This document shows, one piece after another, positions 9,646 to 21,449 of a stretch of 64,000 nucleotides of DNA; the first letter of the stretch is position 1; each line of letters starts with the position of its first letter. This stretch comes from Synaphobranchus kaupii (lineage: Eukaryota; Chordata; Actinopteri; Anguilliformes; Synaphobranchidae). The DNA lies in the NCBI GenBank assembly GCA_029718625.1, contig CM056380.1, forward strand, positions 109,405,157 through 109,469,156, given 5' to 3'. The notes beneath the pieces were generated by a model. It did no database searches. It worked only from the letters and a program-made list of their open reading frames with translations, and had not been told where the DNA came from. The position numbers and the translations under genes were made by a program.

Positions 9646-10297
9646 TTTGAGAGAGAGAGCACATTCCGCCCGGCGGAGAGAGAGAGAGAGAGCACATTCC
9701 ACCTGGCGGAGAGAGAGAGAGCACATTCCGCCCGGTGGAGAAAGAGAGAGCACATTCTGCCCGGCGGAGAGAGAGAGAGAGAGCACATTCCACCTGGCGG
9801 AGAGAGAGAGAGCACATTCCGCCCGGCGGAGAGAGAGAGAGAGAGCACATTCCACCTGGCGGAGAGAGAGAGAGCACATTCCGCCCGGTGGAGAGAGAGA
9901 GAGCACATTCTGCCCGGCGGAGAGAGAGAGAGAGAGCACATTCCACCTGGCGGAGAGAGAGAGAGCACATTCCGCCCGGTGGAGAGAGAGAGAGAGAGCA
10001 CATTCTGCCCGGCGGAGAGAGAGAGAGAGAGCACATTCCACCTGGCGGAGAGAGAGAAAGCACATTCCGCCCGGTGGAGAGAGAGAGAGCACATTCCGCA
10101 TGGGGGAAAGAGAGAGAGAGAGAGCACATTCCGCCCGGCGGAGAGAGAGAGAGAGAGAGAGAGCACATTCCGCCCGGCGGAGAGAGAGAGAGCACATTCC
10201 GCCCGGCGGAGAGAGAGAGAGAGAGAGCACATTCCGCCCGGCGGAGAGAGAGAGAGAGAGAGAGAGCACATTCCGCCCGGCGGAGAGAGAGAGAGCA
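9646..10297 (+). repeat. (GA)n-GCACATTCC minisatellite, main array
   Basis: About 18-20 tandem units alternate a variable GAGAGA run with GCACATTCCGCCCGGCG or close variants (CACCTGGCG, TGCCCGGCG); length varies by the GA run. It lies between the 3' tail of one LINE fragment and the truncated 5' end of a second LINE of the same family. Open frames across it are repeat artefacts. Confidence 0.9.
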
Positions 10298-13200
10298 CAT
10301 CTGGAGGAATTTTTGTGTGGTACAAAGAAGAACTAAACAAATTAATTGACCCAGTGAAAATAGGTGAGTCTTACCTTTGGCTTAAAATTAGCAGAAAAAT
10401 TATTGCATCTAGAAAAGATATTTATTTATGTGCAATATACATCCCCCCATCAGATTCTCCCTATTCTAATGAAAGCATTTTTAATGATCTGCACACAGAG
10501 ATCTGCCACTTCCAGGCCCAGGGAAGTGTGCTGCTCTGTGGAGACCTAAATGCCAGGACAGGTAATCTCCCTGATTTCCTCACAAGAGAAGGAAACAAAC
10601 ATATCTTTGGCCAATCTCCTATGTACCACACTCCAATCACAAAAACCAGAAACACCCACAATAATATAATTAATAAAAACGGTAGACAGGTAGTGCATCT
10701 CTGTCAAACCTTAGGTCTGTATATCATTAATGGTAGGACCAGAGGGGACTCCTTTGGAAGGTTCACTTACAGCTCAGCTCATGGGAATAGTGTTGTGGAT
10801 TATGCCATTACAGATGTGGACCCCTCCTCCATAAATGCATTCACTGTCAGGCAACAAACCCCCCTATCAGACCATAACCAAATCGTTATATATATTAACA
10901 GAACAAATGAGCCAGATAACATACAGACACAGCCCAGTAAGCTGTACGATCTAAAACACACATACAGATGGGCTCCAAACAGTGCAGAAGAATTCGGCAA
11001 AGCTATTAACTCACCTGAAATCACTAACCTAACTAACACGTTCCTTAACACACAATACGAACCTAATAAGACAGGCCTAAATCTGGCAGTTAACCATATT
11101 CAGGATATATTTGATGAAGCAGCCAAAATATCAAACCTGAAACTAAATAAGAAACGCAACCCAAAGAACAAATACAAAGAGAAATGGTTTGATGACGAAT
11201 GTAACTCAATTCGGAAAAAACTACGGAAATTGTCTAATCAAAAACATCATCAGCCTCAAAACCCAGATTTACGCTTGGAGTATTGTGAAACATTAAAACA
11301 ATACAAGAACACCCTAAAACAAAAAAAGGAGAATCACCTTAACAAATCTCTCACAGACATAGAAAAATCAATTGATCAAAATAAATTCTGGGAAATGTGG
11401 AATAATTTCAGTTCGGCACAAAAACCTGCATTAGCTTTAAAAAATGGTTCAATTTGGAAACAATATTTTGAAAACTTATATAGGGACATTGAACAAGACA
11501 AATTAACAAAAGACCAAAATGAAATCCAAGAAAAACTAACATTACTAGAACAATCAATCAAAGACAACCAGAACCCAATTGACACACCAATTACAATGCA
11601 GGAATTAACAGAACATCTCAGAACACTAAAACCAAGGAAGGCCTGTGGTTTTGACAACATAAATAACGAGATGTTGAAAAGCAGCAACCAGTTAATACTA
11701 GAAGCCCTACTGAAATTATTCAACCTGTCACTACATACTGGCTGCTTCCCTGACACCTGGAACCATGGGCTTATATCCCCGATTTACAAGAGTGGAGACA
11801 AATTCGACCCCAATAACTACCGAGGCATCTGTGTAAGCAGTAATCTGGGGAAGTTATTTAGCAGTATCCTTAATTCAAGAATTATAAACTTCCTGATCGA
11901 GCACAATGTCTTGAGTACGAGTCAAATTGGCTTCCTCCCAAAACACCGCACAACTGATCATATTTACACCCTATACACCCTTATAGATAAACATGTTCAC
12001 CAAATGAAAAAAGGCAAAATCTTTGCATGCTTTATTGACTTTAAGAAAGCATTTGACTCTATCTGGCACCAGGGATTAAACTATAAAATACTTCAAAGTG
12101 GTATAGGGGGCAAAGTATATGACATTATTAAATCAATGTATTCAGAAAACAAATGTGCGGTGAAAATTGACAATCAAAGAACAGAATTCTTCACTCAGGG
12201 TCGTGGAGTGAGACAGGGCTGCAGCTTGAGTCCAACACTATTTAATATTTACATTAATGAATTGGCCACAATGCTGGAACGATCTGCAGCTCCTGGACAT
12301 GACACCGAAATTAAATTTTTATTATACGCAGACGACCTGGTTCTGCTGTCACCTACAGAACAAGGGCTACAGCAGAACCTGGCCGTCTTAGAAGAATTCT
12401 GCAAGTCCTGGGCCCTGGCAGTAAACTTCAAAAAGACCAAAATAATGATTTTCCAGAAAAAGGCCAGGTCTCAGAGAAGCAGATACAGTTTCACCCTCTG
12501 TAACACAATTTTGGAACACACCACAAATTACACATATCTAGGTCTGAAAATCAATGCATCAGGGAGCTTTAACCTAGCAGTGAATGCACTAAAAGAAAAA
12601 GCCAAAAGGGCATTTTATGCAATCAAAAGAAAGTTTTACAACATTAAAATTCCTGTAAGAATTTGGTTAAAAATAATTGACAGCGTATTACAGCCGATTT
12701 TGCTATATGGAAGTGAGGTATGGGGTCCACTTAGCCATCAAGACTATTTACAATGGGACAAAAACCCAGTGGAAACCCTGCATGTTGAATTCTACAAAAA
12801 CATACTCCAGGTCCACCGAAACACACCAAACAATGCATGCAGGGCAGAATTAGGCCGTTATCCTTTAATTATTAACATTCAAACACACCAAACAATGCAT
12901 GCAGGGCAGAATTAGGCCGTTATCCTCTAATTATTAACATTCAAAAAAGAGCAATAACATTTTGGACTCATCTAAAACAAAGCAAACCAGATTCCCTCCA
13001 ATATAAGGCCTTCCTATCCCATGAGCTAAGCCCCAATAGAAGTCCTCTCAGTCAGCTGGCCCTGAAACTAACAAACCAAATAAAAACTACCAATACTAAT
13101 TATGGCCCATTTCAGACCAGCACTGCTTCAATTAAAATCAACCAATTAATAATTCAAACAAAGGATTCTTATTTGGAACATTGGGAGACAGTGACAAAAT

Positions 13201-13625
13201 TGCAAAACAAACTAAATTGTTATAATATGCTAAAAAGAAATTACAAATTGGCAGAATATCTCTCCATTGTCAGAGATATAAAGCAGAGACAGATCCTTAC
13301 CAAATACAGACTAAGTGATCACAGCCTGGCCATTGAAACAGGAAGACACAAACAAACCTGGCGCCCCAAAGAGGAGAGGACATGTGATCACTGTGAGACA
13401 GGTGAGGTTGAGACAGAGATACACTTGCTTCTACACTGCAATAAATATAGTGAAATTCGGAATGAATTCTTAAAAAAAACAGCAACAATACTTCCAAATT
13501 TTGCCACACTTCCAGACCAAGAAAAACTTCCCATTCTACTGGGTGAAGGACACACAGCCCCACTAGCTGCTTCATATGTAGCAACCTGTCATCTACACAG
13601 GAACAGGATAACTGGCAACACCTGA
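10298..13625 (+). pseudogene. Nimb-like ORF2: AP endonuclease plus reverse transcriptase, frameshifted
   Basis: The ORF lacks its true N-terminus. Endonuclease motifs are LLCGDLNARTGNLPDF (catalytic aspartate and asparagine), NSVVDYAITD and TPLSDHNQIVI (S-D-H). RT motifs are LKPRKACGFDNINNEML, GLISPIYKSGDKFDPNNYRG, CFIDFKKAFDSIWH, GVRQGCSLSPTLFNIYINEL and FLLYADDLVLLS (catalytic YADD at 12325-12336). A 62-base tandem duplication at 12821-12944 shifts the frame and gives a stop at 12913. The true frame continues to 13625 with ERTCDHCETGEVETEIHLLL, a C-x2-C...H-x4-C terminus, and LLGEGHTAPLAA. Apart from that duplication and the missing 5' end the frame is clean, implying a young insertion. Confidence 0.8.
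12821..12944 (+). repeat. 62-bp tandem duplication inside LINE ORF2
   Basis: Units 12821-12882 and 12883-12944 are identical except for one T/C difference. As 62 is not a multiple of three, the duplication shifts the frame and creates the premature stop at 12913. Confidence 0.9.
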
Positions 13626-13684
13626 AGTTAAGACATTTGTGTATTTAATAGGTTGTTGAATTCATTTGTATTTATTGAATATTG

Positions 13685-13755
13685 TTTTTATTGTTATTAT
13701 TATTATCATTATTATTATTATTATTATTGTTTGTTATTATTATTATTATTATTTG
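13685..13755 (+). repeat. (ATT)n microsatellite in LINE 3' UTR
   Basis: Imperfect TTATTATTATT runs lie between the ORF2 stop and the terminal TTGAAA repeat. Confidence 0.85.
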
Positions 13756-13825
13756 TTGTTTGTAACATTTGCTTTGGCAACACAGTTTGTCATGCCAATA
13801 AAGCACCTTGAAATTGAAATTGAAA

Positions 13826-13913
13826 ATTGAGAGAGAGAGAGAGCACATTCCGCCCGGCGGAGAGAGAGAGCACATTCCGCCTGGCGGAGAGAGAGAGAGC
13901 ACATTCCGCCCGG

Positions 13914-13955
<42 letters not shown>

Positions 13956-14067
13956 ACATTCCGCCCGGCGGAGAGAGAGAGAGAGAGCACATTCCGCCCG
14001 GCGGAGAGAGAGAGCACATTCCACCCGGCAGAGAGAGAGAGCACATTCCGCACGGCGAGAGAGAGAG
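13826..14067 (+). repeat. (GA)n-GCACATTCC minisatellite, right array
   Basis: Seven or so units of the 9646-10297 family, including a long pure GA run near 13917-13951. It ends at GAGAGAGAGATA, where the A-rich tail of the minus-strand Tx1 LINE begins. Confidence 0.9.
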
Positions 14068-17000
14068 ATATTTTTTTTATTTTTTTTTATTTTAAAAAGC
14101 CCTTTAATACACCCTACCAAAGGTATACTAACGCAAGAGCCTCAGCTACATAGATAGCTTACTTGCAGGTGAAAAACAACAAAACAAACCAAACACAAAC
14201 AAGAAGAATAAGACACAACCAATGTACCACCAATCCATAACGGATTTTCCTTTATTTCCTAGGTTTCAGAATGAGAAAACAAGGTCTTCATCGCCCCCCA
14301 CTGAACACAGTACTCCCCCCACTGCCCACTTGAGGCGGAAAGCCTCCAGATTTCCCACCATGCTATAATAGGCATGCTCCACCCTGAGCCGTGCCTTCAA
14401 AAGTCCTTCAAGGACCTGCACCGGATCCACACAACCCACCTCCTGAGCCCGGTTCTTCCGGCTCAGCCAGATGGCTAGCTTGGCAGTGGCTAATATAAAA
14501 TTAATCAGTGTTACCTTCGCCCTTTTCTTGGCTAGATATTTTGGACCATATATAAACAACTGGAGGGAAAAATCCTCCCCCAAGCCCAAAAACCAGCCCC
14601 CTAATAAATCAAAGACCCCCACCAACCTAGGACACTGGACAAATAGGTGTGTTAAGGTTTCAGACTGAGAACAGAAGAGACACGCCTCCCTGTGATCAGG
14701 ATCCAGGTGCGCTATGTGTCTGTTCGTGGCTATCGCCCCGTGTACAATCCTCCACTGGAGGTCCGCTCACCGTTTTTCAACCGGTAGCTTGTACAAGGAC
14801 CGTCAGCAGCCTTTCGGGGAAGCCTGGACCAAAAAACTCCACCTTGACGCTTTCATGGCCTGCAACGACTTAAGATGCCTCACCTTCACGCACAGGATGT
14901 AAGCTGCCTTCTTACCCAAACCCTCAAACTCCTCAAGCTGTGGGGTTTTGAATGACAGCCCTCCCCTTCCTGCCACTCCCCCACATTGGGAGAGACTGCC
15001 AGCTGTGGAAAGCTGTATCTGACATTCTCCTCCCACTGGCCAGCTAGCACACAGTTCTCCTTCATGCACGTCCTCAGGTGTTCAGGAAGCGACGCACAGA
15101 TCTCCGTAAGGATACCATTTAGCAGCCTGGGTCTGATGTTGATGCGCTGCTGCAAGATCCCAGCGGGCGTCAGCAAATGACCCAGCTTCGTACAACTGGC
15201 CTCCCTCATAGCAGTCCTTATACTTGCAGAGGGCAGGGTCCGGGCCTGAATAAAACTGCTATAGAAAAGTGGCTCCTCCAACAGCCACAGACCGGCTGTG
15301 GCAGCAGGGTCCCTGGTGACCTTCAGGATCCTCCACGCCTCCAGGACCGAGGCATAGAAAGGTGGCAAGCCCATCAGATCTGCCTCCTCAGACCTCAGCA
15401 GGAACAGTTGTTTGCTGTAGCTCAGCTGACCAGCCCTCTGCAGGATCAGCTTGGCTATGTCCAGCCACCGCACACCGCAGTCATATAGCAGTCTCTGGGC
15501 CGTCTTCAGCCTGAATGCCATTACCCGAGAGGTGATGTCTCTTAGACCCTGTCCTCCTTCTTCCACTGGCAAGTATAAGGCTGGGGCGCGGATCCAGTGT
15601 TGCCCTGACCAAAAAAAGTTCACTATGGCCCGCTGAGCATCTTCAATCAGGCCTCTCGGTGGAGGGAAGACCAAAAGTCTGTCCCATAGTGCCGAGGCAA
15701 CCAAGTTATTGGCCACCAAGACTCGACCCCTATACGACAGCTGGGGTAGCACCCATTTCCAGTTAGACAACTTAGCACACACTTTCTCCATCACACCCTC
15801 CCAATTCTGCCTCTGGTACTCCTCTGTCCCCAGAAAAAACCCCAAAACCTTCATCCCTCTTCGCTCCCACTGCAGACCCGCGGGCAGACTGGGTGCTGCC
15901 CTCTCCCTCCACTGTCCCACCTGTAAGGCCCCACTCTTTGCCCAGTTTACTTTCGCCGAGGAGGCCTTCTGATATAGCTCCAGGCTGTCCTGTAGCGCTT
16001 TCACGTCCCCCTGGTCCCTGACAAAAACATTCACATCATCCGCATAAGCGGAAACTATCAGTGGTTTTTGTGTCCCTGGCAGTGACAGCCCCCTGAGCCG
16101 ACTTCTCAGCTTGCCCAGCAGAGGTTCAAAAGCCAAGCTATAGAGCTGCCCTGAGATGGGACACCGCTGCCTTATCCCCCTCTGCACAGGGATTGGCCGG
16201 CTCAGCCCTCCCCCAACCTTCACTAGACACTCTGAGCCACTGTACAAAAGCCCCACCCACGATACGAACTGGTCACCAAAGCCAAAAGCTCTAAGGGTTG
16301 AAAATAAATAGCCATGATCCATTCTATCAAAGGCTTTCTCCTGATCTAAGGCAAGAATGCCAGTGTCCAGATTGGACAAGTTGCAAATTTCTAACACATC
16401 TCGAAACAGATAGAGATTATCCATTATTGTTCTGCCCTGTACACAGTACGATTGATCGATGTGGATGATTGTGTCCAGATAGTCCTTCAGTCTGTTTGAC
16501 AGTGCTCTAGAAAGCACTTTGTAGTCTGTGCATAAAAGTGCCACCGGCCTCCAATTCTTTAGTAAGGCTAAATCTCCTTTCTTAGGGAGCAGGGAGAGAA
16601 CTGCCCTCCTACAGGAGACTGGCATCTTCCCTGCACGAAAACACTCCAAGAGTACCTCATGCAGGTCAGGTCCCAAAGAACCCCAGAACCGCTTGTAAAA
16701 ATCAGCGTAAAGACCGTCTATCCCTGGAGCCCGTCCTAAGGCCATCTGACCAACAGCGGCAGTCAGCTCATCCATGCTGAGCTCTCTGTCCAAGTCTGCC
16801 TTTTCTTTAGGACTGAGCTGCGGAACCCCCTCTAGCAGTTCCGCCGCACTGGCCGGGTTGCACTCCTCTGCTCGAAAGAGAGAAGAGTAAAAGGACACAG
16901 CATGCCTCCTCATCTCCTTCGGTTCTGTCGTCACCCTGCCTCTGGGAAGCTTTAAAGACGTCATCAGCTTGCTCCTTGCAACAGATTTCTCCAAACTGAA

Positions 17001-17427
17001 AAAAAACGAGCTTGGAGCGTCCATGTCCTTACTGTGTAGGAAACGAGACCCAATAAGGGCTCCTTTCACTCTCTCCTGCATGAAAGTCCTGAGCTCCAGT
17101 CTTTTCTCCTGCAGCAGACTGTCAGCAGCATGGTCTACGTTGCTGTTCATGACAGCCTCAATACTCTGTATACTGTCCTCCAACTCCTGTACTGCTGCTT
17201 TAATCTTGGCAGTAGAGTGTGTTGTATATTGCTGACAGAATAGACGAATCTGCGCCTTGCCCACTTCCCACCACTGCCTTAGCGAATCAAAACCTCCCTT
17301 TTTTCTCTGTCAAATGACCCAAAACTGTTCAAACTTTTGACAGAAAAACATGTCCAGCAGCAACTTGTTATTAAAATGCCAATAAGACCTGACCTTCTGT
17401 CCAGGGGAAATGATCACATCAACACTT

Positions 17428-17429
<2 letters not shown>
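14068..17429 (-). mobile_element. Tx1-clade L1-like LINE, flanked by GA microsatellite at both ends
   Basis: On minus, the element starts at (TC)n (17430-17460), enters the end of the endonuclease domain, runs through RT and the C-terminus, and ends in an A-rich tail (14068-14095) that abuts another (TC)n stretch. The RT is of Tx1 type (WRPVALLCTDYKVLSRALS, DQSYCVQGRTIMDNLYL). Some Tx1 families are known to insert specifically into microsatellites, including TC repeats, and the arrangement fits that. Confidence 0.75.
14269..17429 (-). pseudogene. Tx1-like ORF2 (endonuclease tail and reverse transcriptase), decayed
   Basis: The minus translation begins after truncation in the endonuclease C-terminus (SYWHFNNKLLLDMFFCQKFE). 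A TGA near 17308 replaces an expected tryptophan, and the frame stays open to 14886. It shows a coiled connector, LGRAPGIDGLYADFYKRFW, WRPVALLCTDYKVLSRALSN, GILALDQEKAFDRMDHGYLF, GIRQRCPISGQLYSLAFEPL and the catalytic box SAYADDVNVFVRD near 16040. A second frame change around 14880 and another near 14625 lead to the C-terminus ending at 14269. Two or more lesions make it non-functional. Confidence 0.75.

Positions 17430-17460
<31 letters not shown>
17430..17460. repeat. (GA)n microsatellite at Tx1 5' edge
   Basis: About 15 pure GA dinucleotides immediately adjoin the truncated 5' end of the Tx1 element, mirroring the GA run at its 3' end. Confidence 0.95.
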
Positions 17461-17461
<1 letters not shown>

Positions 17462-18254
17462 CAGGACGCTGCAGACTGTCTGCGTTTTACTCATGAGTCA
17501 CCATGTGACCCGCAGGGATTTAAACTTTGCTTTACAATCAATATCCTGCCGGGAGCCCCATAGGCTCTGGATTAGCACAGTCACCAGACTAATCATGCCA
17601 TTACTCTTTAATTGTGACCCTCATAAAAGCAATTTGTTTGCCTTATACATTGAGACGAAGGAAAGTAACCATGAATGGAGTGTCTGCCGGGATAACTCGT
17701 TCAGCATGTCCTGCACAGAGCAAGTTATCCATCGACCTGTTGACCCAGAGACGGTTGTGTGAGTACAGAGGCACAGCACTGACCTGATGAGAGGCACGTT
17801 ATCCAGGGTACAGCACAACACAGGGCCTCTCTGCAATGGCAGCTCCACCTCACAGGACTGGTTATACAACCTGAACACAGACACATACACACACACACGC
17901 ACGCACGCACACGCACACACAAACACAAAAACACACACCATTTCATTACAATCATTTTCCAGAAGCTCTTATCCACAGTGATGTACAGTAGTGGAGGGCC
18001 ATATCACCAGGAAGAGATAAAGGCCCATTAATAATCAATAAGTGCCATGTAACAAACACACAACAATATGTATTGTAACTAAATAAAGTACCACTACACA
18101 GCTGTCACTAATACATTATTTAAATGGAAATCCATAGAAGGAAAGAGAAGGAGAGAGGTTATCTAATGGGGGGGTCGGGGGGGGGGGGGGGGGGGGCATG
18201 GCTGGGGCTAGATGTCCAGAGGTAGCAGAACAGAGGGGTCTGTGTAGGGTTAAA
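17461..18254. other. Intergenic, no gene seen
   Basis: No credible coding exon. It contains a CA/CG-CA microsatellite (about 17880-17938), a segment at 17950-18010 resembling the L2/SINE 3' tail (AGAAGCTCTTATCCACAGTG), and a run of about 22 G at 18175-18196 after GGGGGGGTC. Confidence 0.6.
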
Positions 18255-18675
18255 CTTGCATATACTTCGGCCCTCCAGGACTGGAGTTAAACCTGCAAAC
18301 ACTGTGGCCCTCCAGGACTGGAGTTAAACCTGCAGACATTGTGGCCCTGCAGGACTGGAGTTAAACCTGCAGACACTGCGGCCCTCCAGGACTGGAGTTA
18401 AACCTGCAGACACTGCGGTCCTCCAGGACTGGAGAGTTAAACCTGCCGACACTGCGGCCCTCCAGGACTGGAGTTAAACCTGCAGACACTGCGGCCCTCC
18501 AGGACTGGAGTTACACCTGCAGACACTGCGGCCCTCCAGGACTGGAGTTAAACCTGCAGACACTGCGGCCCTCCAGGACTGGAGTTAAACCTGCAGACAC
18601 TGCGGCCCTCCAGGATTGAAGTTAAACCTGCAGACACTGCGGTCCTCCAGGACTGGAGTTAAACCTGTAGGCACT
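18255..18675 (+). repeat. 37-bp minisatellite, about 11 copies
   Basis: Tandem units share GGAGTTAAACCTGCAGACA followed by CTGCGGCCCTCCAGGACT. Most copies differ by one or two substitutions; the outer copies are most divergent. Confidence 0.9.
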
Positions 18676-19619
18676 GAGCAGCTAACGGGTTATGTGTCTG
18701 TCCCTGTACAGGCTAAACCGGTGGCGCTGCTTGTGCCGTTTGCCTGTAAACCAGCTGCTGTGTTTTAGTCTCTGGCACTTCTAGCAGTAGAACTGTGACT
18801 CACTGCTGAGTTTTACACAGCAGGGCATTCCTGGGGATTTGTGCTGCTTCACAGGTAAGAAACACAACCCGCAGGCCTCAGATCAATACAAGTTCACTTA
18901 AAACAACAACAAAAAAGCACCCTTCTTTGACAATGCCAGCAGCACATGCACACAGTTAATGACAGAAAGAGGATGGGCTTACGGTACCAGTTATCCACGG
19001 GGCACACGTGCTGATTGTACCGAGCCATGGCGTACCTGCAATGGATAAGAGACATAACTAGAGTTAAACCTCTTTATCCAGCTTACATCCCGATTAATTA
19101 GCAAATTCATCTACAGTGAACGGTCTGTTGTTTTACACATAAAACAGTTAGATTGCCACCACCCCCTGGGGCTGACATTTTTGTTAGATAAGTGTTGGTG
19201 AGACGCTACATGTAACTGTCTGAAAGGAAGACGGTTCTGTTCTTTGAATCAAAAGTGCATTCTTTAAACGCGAGACGCTTGTGTGCGTGTCCAGCTCCAC
19301 AAAACCTTTTTAAACTCCCCCTTTTTTTTAAACTCAAATAAATGCTTTAAACTGCATTGGAACAGCCTCATTATTTTACTTAATTCTCACATTACACATA
19401 TTCCTCACTTAATGCAGTTCAATCACAGATAAACTGTGACATATTTCTTTGTTTGTTTGACGGCTACAGTGTTGGCAGTACCTCTGCAAGTATAACCTGT
19501 GAACATTTATTTATTTAGGACATTTTAACAGCTTTCCATCGCTCATATTTAATTCTGTCTCCCAGTCTGGAGTGCCGTCATGACTGAAGACCTGTCCGAT
19601 CACCGAAATGTCATCTTTG
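18676..19619. other. Mostly unassigned, one orphan exon candidate
   Basis: Apart from the putative minus-strand exon at 18983-19035 I see no coding or repeat feature; composition is ordinary intergenic or intronic. Confidence 0.4.
18983..19035 (-). other. Orphan exon candidate encoding YAMARYNQHVCPVDNWY
   Basis: On minus, an acceptor (TCCATTGCAG) precedes 53 bases that translate without stop as YAMARYNQHVCPVDNWY, followed by a strong donor (GTAAGC). The composition is protein-like and the splice signals are good, but neighbouring exons were not found and I do not recognise the protein. It may be one exon of a gene extending beyond what I can resolve, or chance. Confidence 0.3.
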
Positions 19620-19639
19620 GGGGGGGGGGGGGGGGGGGT
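19620..19639 (+). repeat. Poly-G run
   Basis: About 20 consecutive G, G-quadruplex-prone and liable to sequencing length error. Confidence 0.9.
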
Positions 19640-19799
19640 TGTGCCAGACTGCGCCTGAGGACTGGAGGGTTATGCAGCTGGAGCAGATTAGCGCTCATCG
19701 CTCTCAGAGGAGAAGCTGTGGCAGAATTAGATCCGCTCTGGGCAAAGCAGAGGCTAAATATAGACTCTGTCTGAAAGAGCCAGAGACACAGGCAGAACC

Positions 19800-19942
19800 A
19801 CAGGGCCTCTCCTGGGCCTCTCCTGGGCTTCTCCTGGGCCTCTCCTGGGCCTCTCCTGGGCCTCTGCAGGGCTTCTGCAGGGCTTCTCCCGGGCTTCTCC
19901 TGGGCCTCTCCAGGGCTTCTGCAGGGCTTCTCCTGGGCACAA
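19800..19942 (+). repeat. 12-bp minisatellite (GGGCCTCTCCTG type)
   Basis: Roughly twelve imperfect units GGGCCTCTCCTG, GGGCTTCTCCTG and GGGCTTCTGCAG. The translated frames on both strands are artefacts. Confidence 0.85.
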
Positions 19943-20351
19943 ATCCTCAAACCGCTCTGTGCATACGCTCCGCTTTATCAATGTAAATGAATGTGGAGCT
20001 TACATGGGCAGAGAGCCCCGTTCCTGTAATTACGTATTATTACATTTTAAATTAGTTTCGCCAGTAAAATGCAAAAGGTCTCTAAGGTACTGACTGGCAG
20101 TGTACAAGAGCCAGCTTTGTAGTTGCGGTGCAGAGTATGGGGTTCAGAGTGTTTACATAACGCTCTGATGCGTGTGACGTCTAAAGTCTGGCTGTTTAAC
20201 ACGCTGTCATTGTTCTTCAGCTGGTGTGGCTTTGCTATGGCCTATTTGACATGGAGCCCAGGGCAGCACATAATGTATAATGTACCGTTCTGGGAAAACG
20301 AGAGATATTGCTCTGGCTGCTCCCTGAACAATGGTCTGTCCCATTAGGACA

Positions 20352-20573
20352 CAGGGTATGAAATTAACTTTTTCACCCACTGGCCAGAGAGGCTTGTGGA
20401 TTCTAAAAATCACCAGCCATTTTCAACATTTTTACCAGCCACATTACCTTTTAAAGCACAACACAACCTGGTTGGCTACCTGCCAAAGCGGCTGCTAGAG
20501 TAGAAAATCTTACCAGCCACAATCAAAAGGTTAGCAGCATTCGGCTGGTGGTGGGTGTTAATTTCACGCCCTG
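20352..20573. mobile_element. hAT-like MITE with 8-bp target duplication
   Basis: The 222-base element starts CAGGGTATGAAATTAAC and ends GTTAATTTCACGCCCTG, giving 17-base inverted ends with two mismatches. Flanks are TTAGGACA (20344-20351) and TTAGGAAA (20574-20581), an 8-base duplication with one mismatch. CAGGG ends and an 8-base duplication are hAT characteristics. It has no coding capacity. Confidence 0.8.
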
Positions 20574-20844
20574 TTAGGAAAGCACATTCGGACCATTCCC
20601 TGGAACCCATGACACAAAGGAGTTCCACATCTTCCACGATAAATCACAGGGAAAATTAAACACAGGAAATATCAATAACTGATGCATCAAATGCATTTTA
20701 GCATTGCATTTAATCCTTTTAGCTACTAATGAACACAACATTTTCATCACTCTCTAACACACGCGCGAGCAGCCACACACAAACACGCAGAAGAGCACCT
20801 GGTCTCTCTGACCAGGTACACACACACACTCACACACATTTTTT

Positions 20845-21110
20845 TATTTATTTTTTTTATTTAACCTTTATTTATACAGGGTAGGTTGACTGAGCACACA
20901 TGCTCTTTTGCAGCAACGCCCTGTTAACACCCCCCCAATTAGCCTAAACCTGCATGTTTTTTTGGATTGTGGGAGGAAACCGGAGGAAACCCACACAGAC
21001 ACAGGGAGAACATGTTAACTCCACACAGAAAGGTCCCGTCTGGAATTTGAACCCGGGACCTTCTTGCTGTGAGGCGACAGTGCTAACCACTGCACCACCG
21101 TGCCTCCCAC
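20845..21110 (-). mobile_element. tRNA-derived SINE
   Basis: Read on minus, the 5' end GGAGGCACGGTGGTGCAGTG resembles a tRNA-type A box, followed by GGGTTCAAATTCC, a B box. The body (GTGTGGGTTTCCTCCGG, TCCCACAATCC) and an A/T-rich end (TATAAATAAAGG) follow. This widespread fish repeat would be transcribed by RNA polymerase III. Confidence 0.65.
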
Positions 21111-21124
21111 ATAAGAGCCTCTGG

Positions 21125-21145
21125 TCTCTCTCTCTCTCTCTCTCT

Positions 21146-21176
<31 letters not shown>

Positions 21177-21236
21177 TTAAAAGAGCACCTGGTCTCTCTC
21201 TCTCTAACACACACACACACACACACACACACAGTT
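21125..21236 (+). repeat. CT and CA microsatellites, duplicated block
   Basis: A block of (CT)n, TAACA, (CA)n, GTTAAAAGAGCACCTGG occurs twice in tandem. Confidence 0.9.
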
Positions 21237-21449
21237 AAAAGAGCACCTGGTTTCTCTGAGCATGCTCTCTGTACAGATGAGACTGGGCGCAGGGTCAGCT
21301 ACAGGCTAAACCGTAATTAGCAGCGCGCTCATCTGTACCACGTCATCAACCGTCCCGAATGCACTCAATCACATGGAGCCTGTGCAGCGGGGCACACAAA
21401 TTACATTTAGCAAACAAACATTCAGCTATCTGTCCAGGGCTGGGTTATG

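Larger units (their letters stand above)
10298..13830 (+). mobile_element. Nimb/I-like non-LTR retrotransposon, 5'-truncated
   Basis: The element begins abruptly inside the AP-endonuclease domain at the array edge, runs through RT and a cysteine/histidine C-terminus, and ends with an ATT-rich 3' UTR, GCCAATAAAGCACC and the terminal repeat TTGAAATTGAAATTGAAA before the array resumes at about 13826. It is therefore an insertion within the minisatellite. Assignment to the I group (Nimb-like) is from motif resemblance. Confidence 0.8.

Noticed and set aside
9496..12915. A 1139-codon protein beginning with Glu/Arg-rich repeats fused to endonuclease-RT
   Set aside because: The N-terminal part is translated minisatellite and the previous LINE's 3' UTR; the true LINE ORF is 5'-truncated at 10298.
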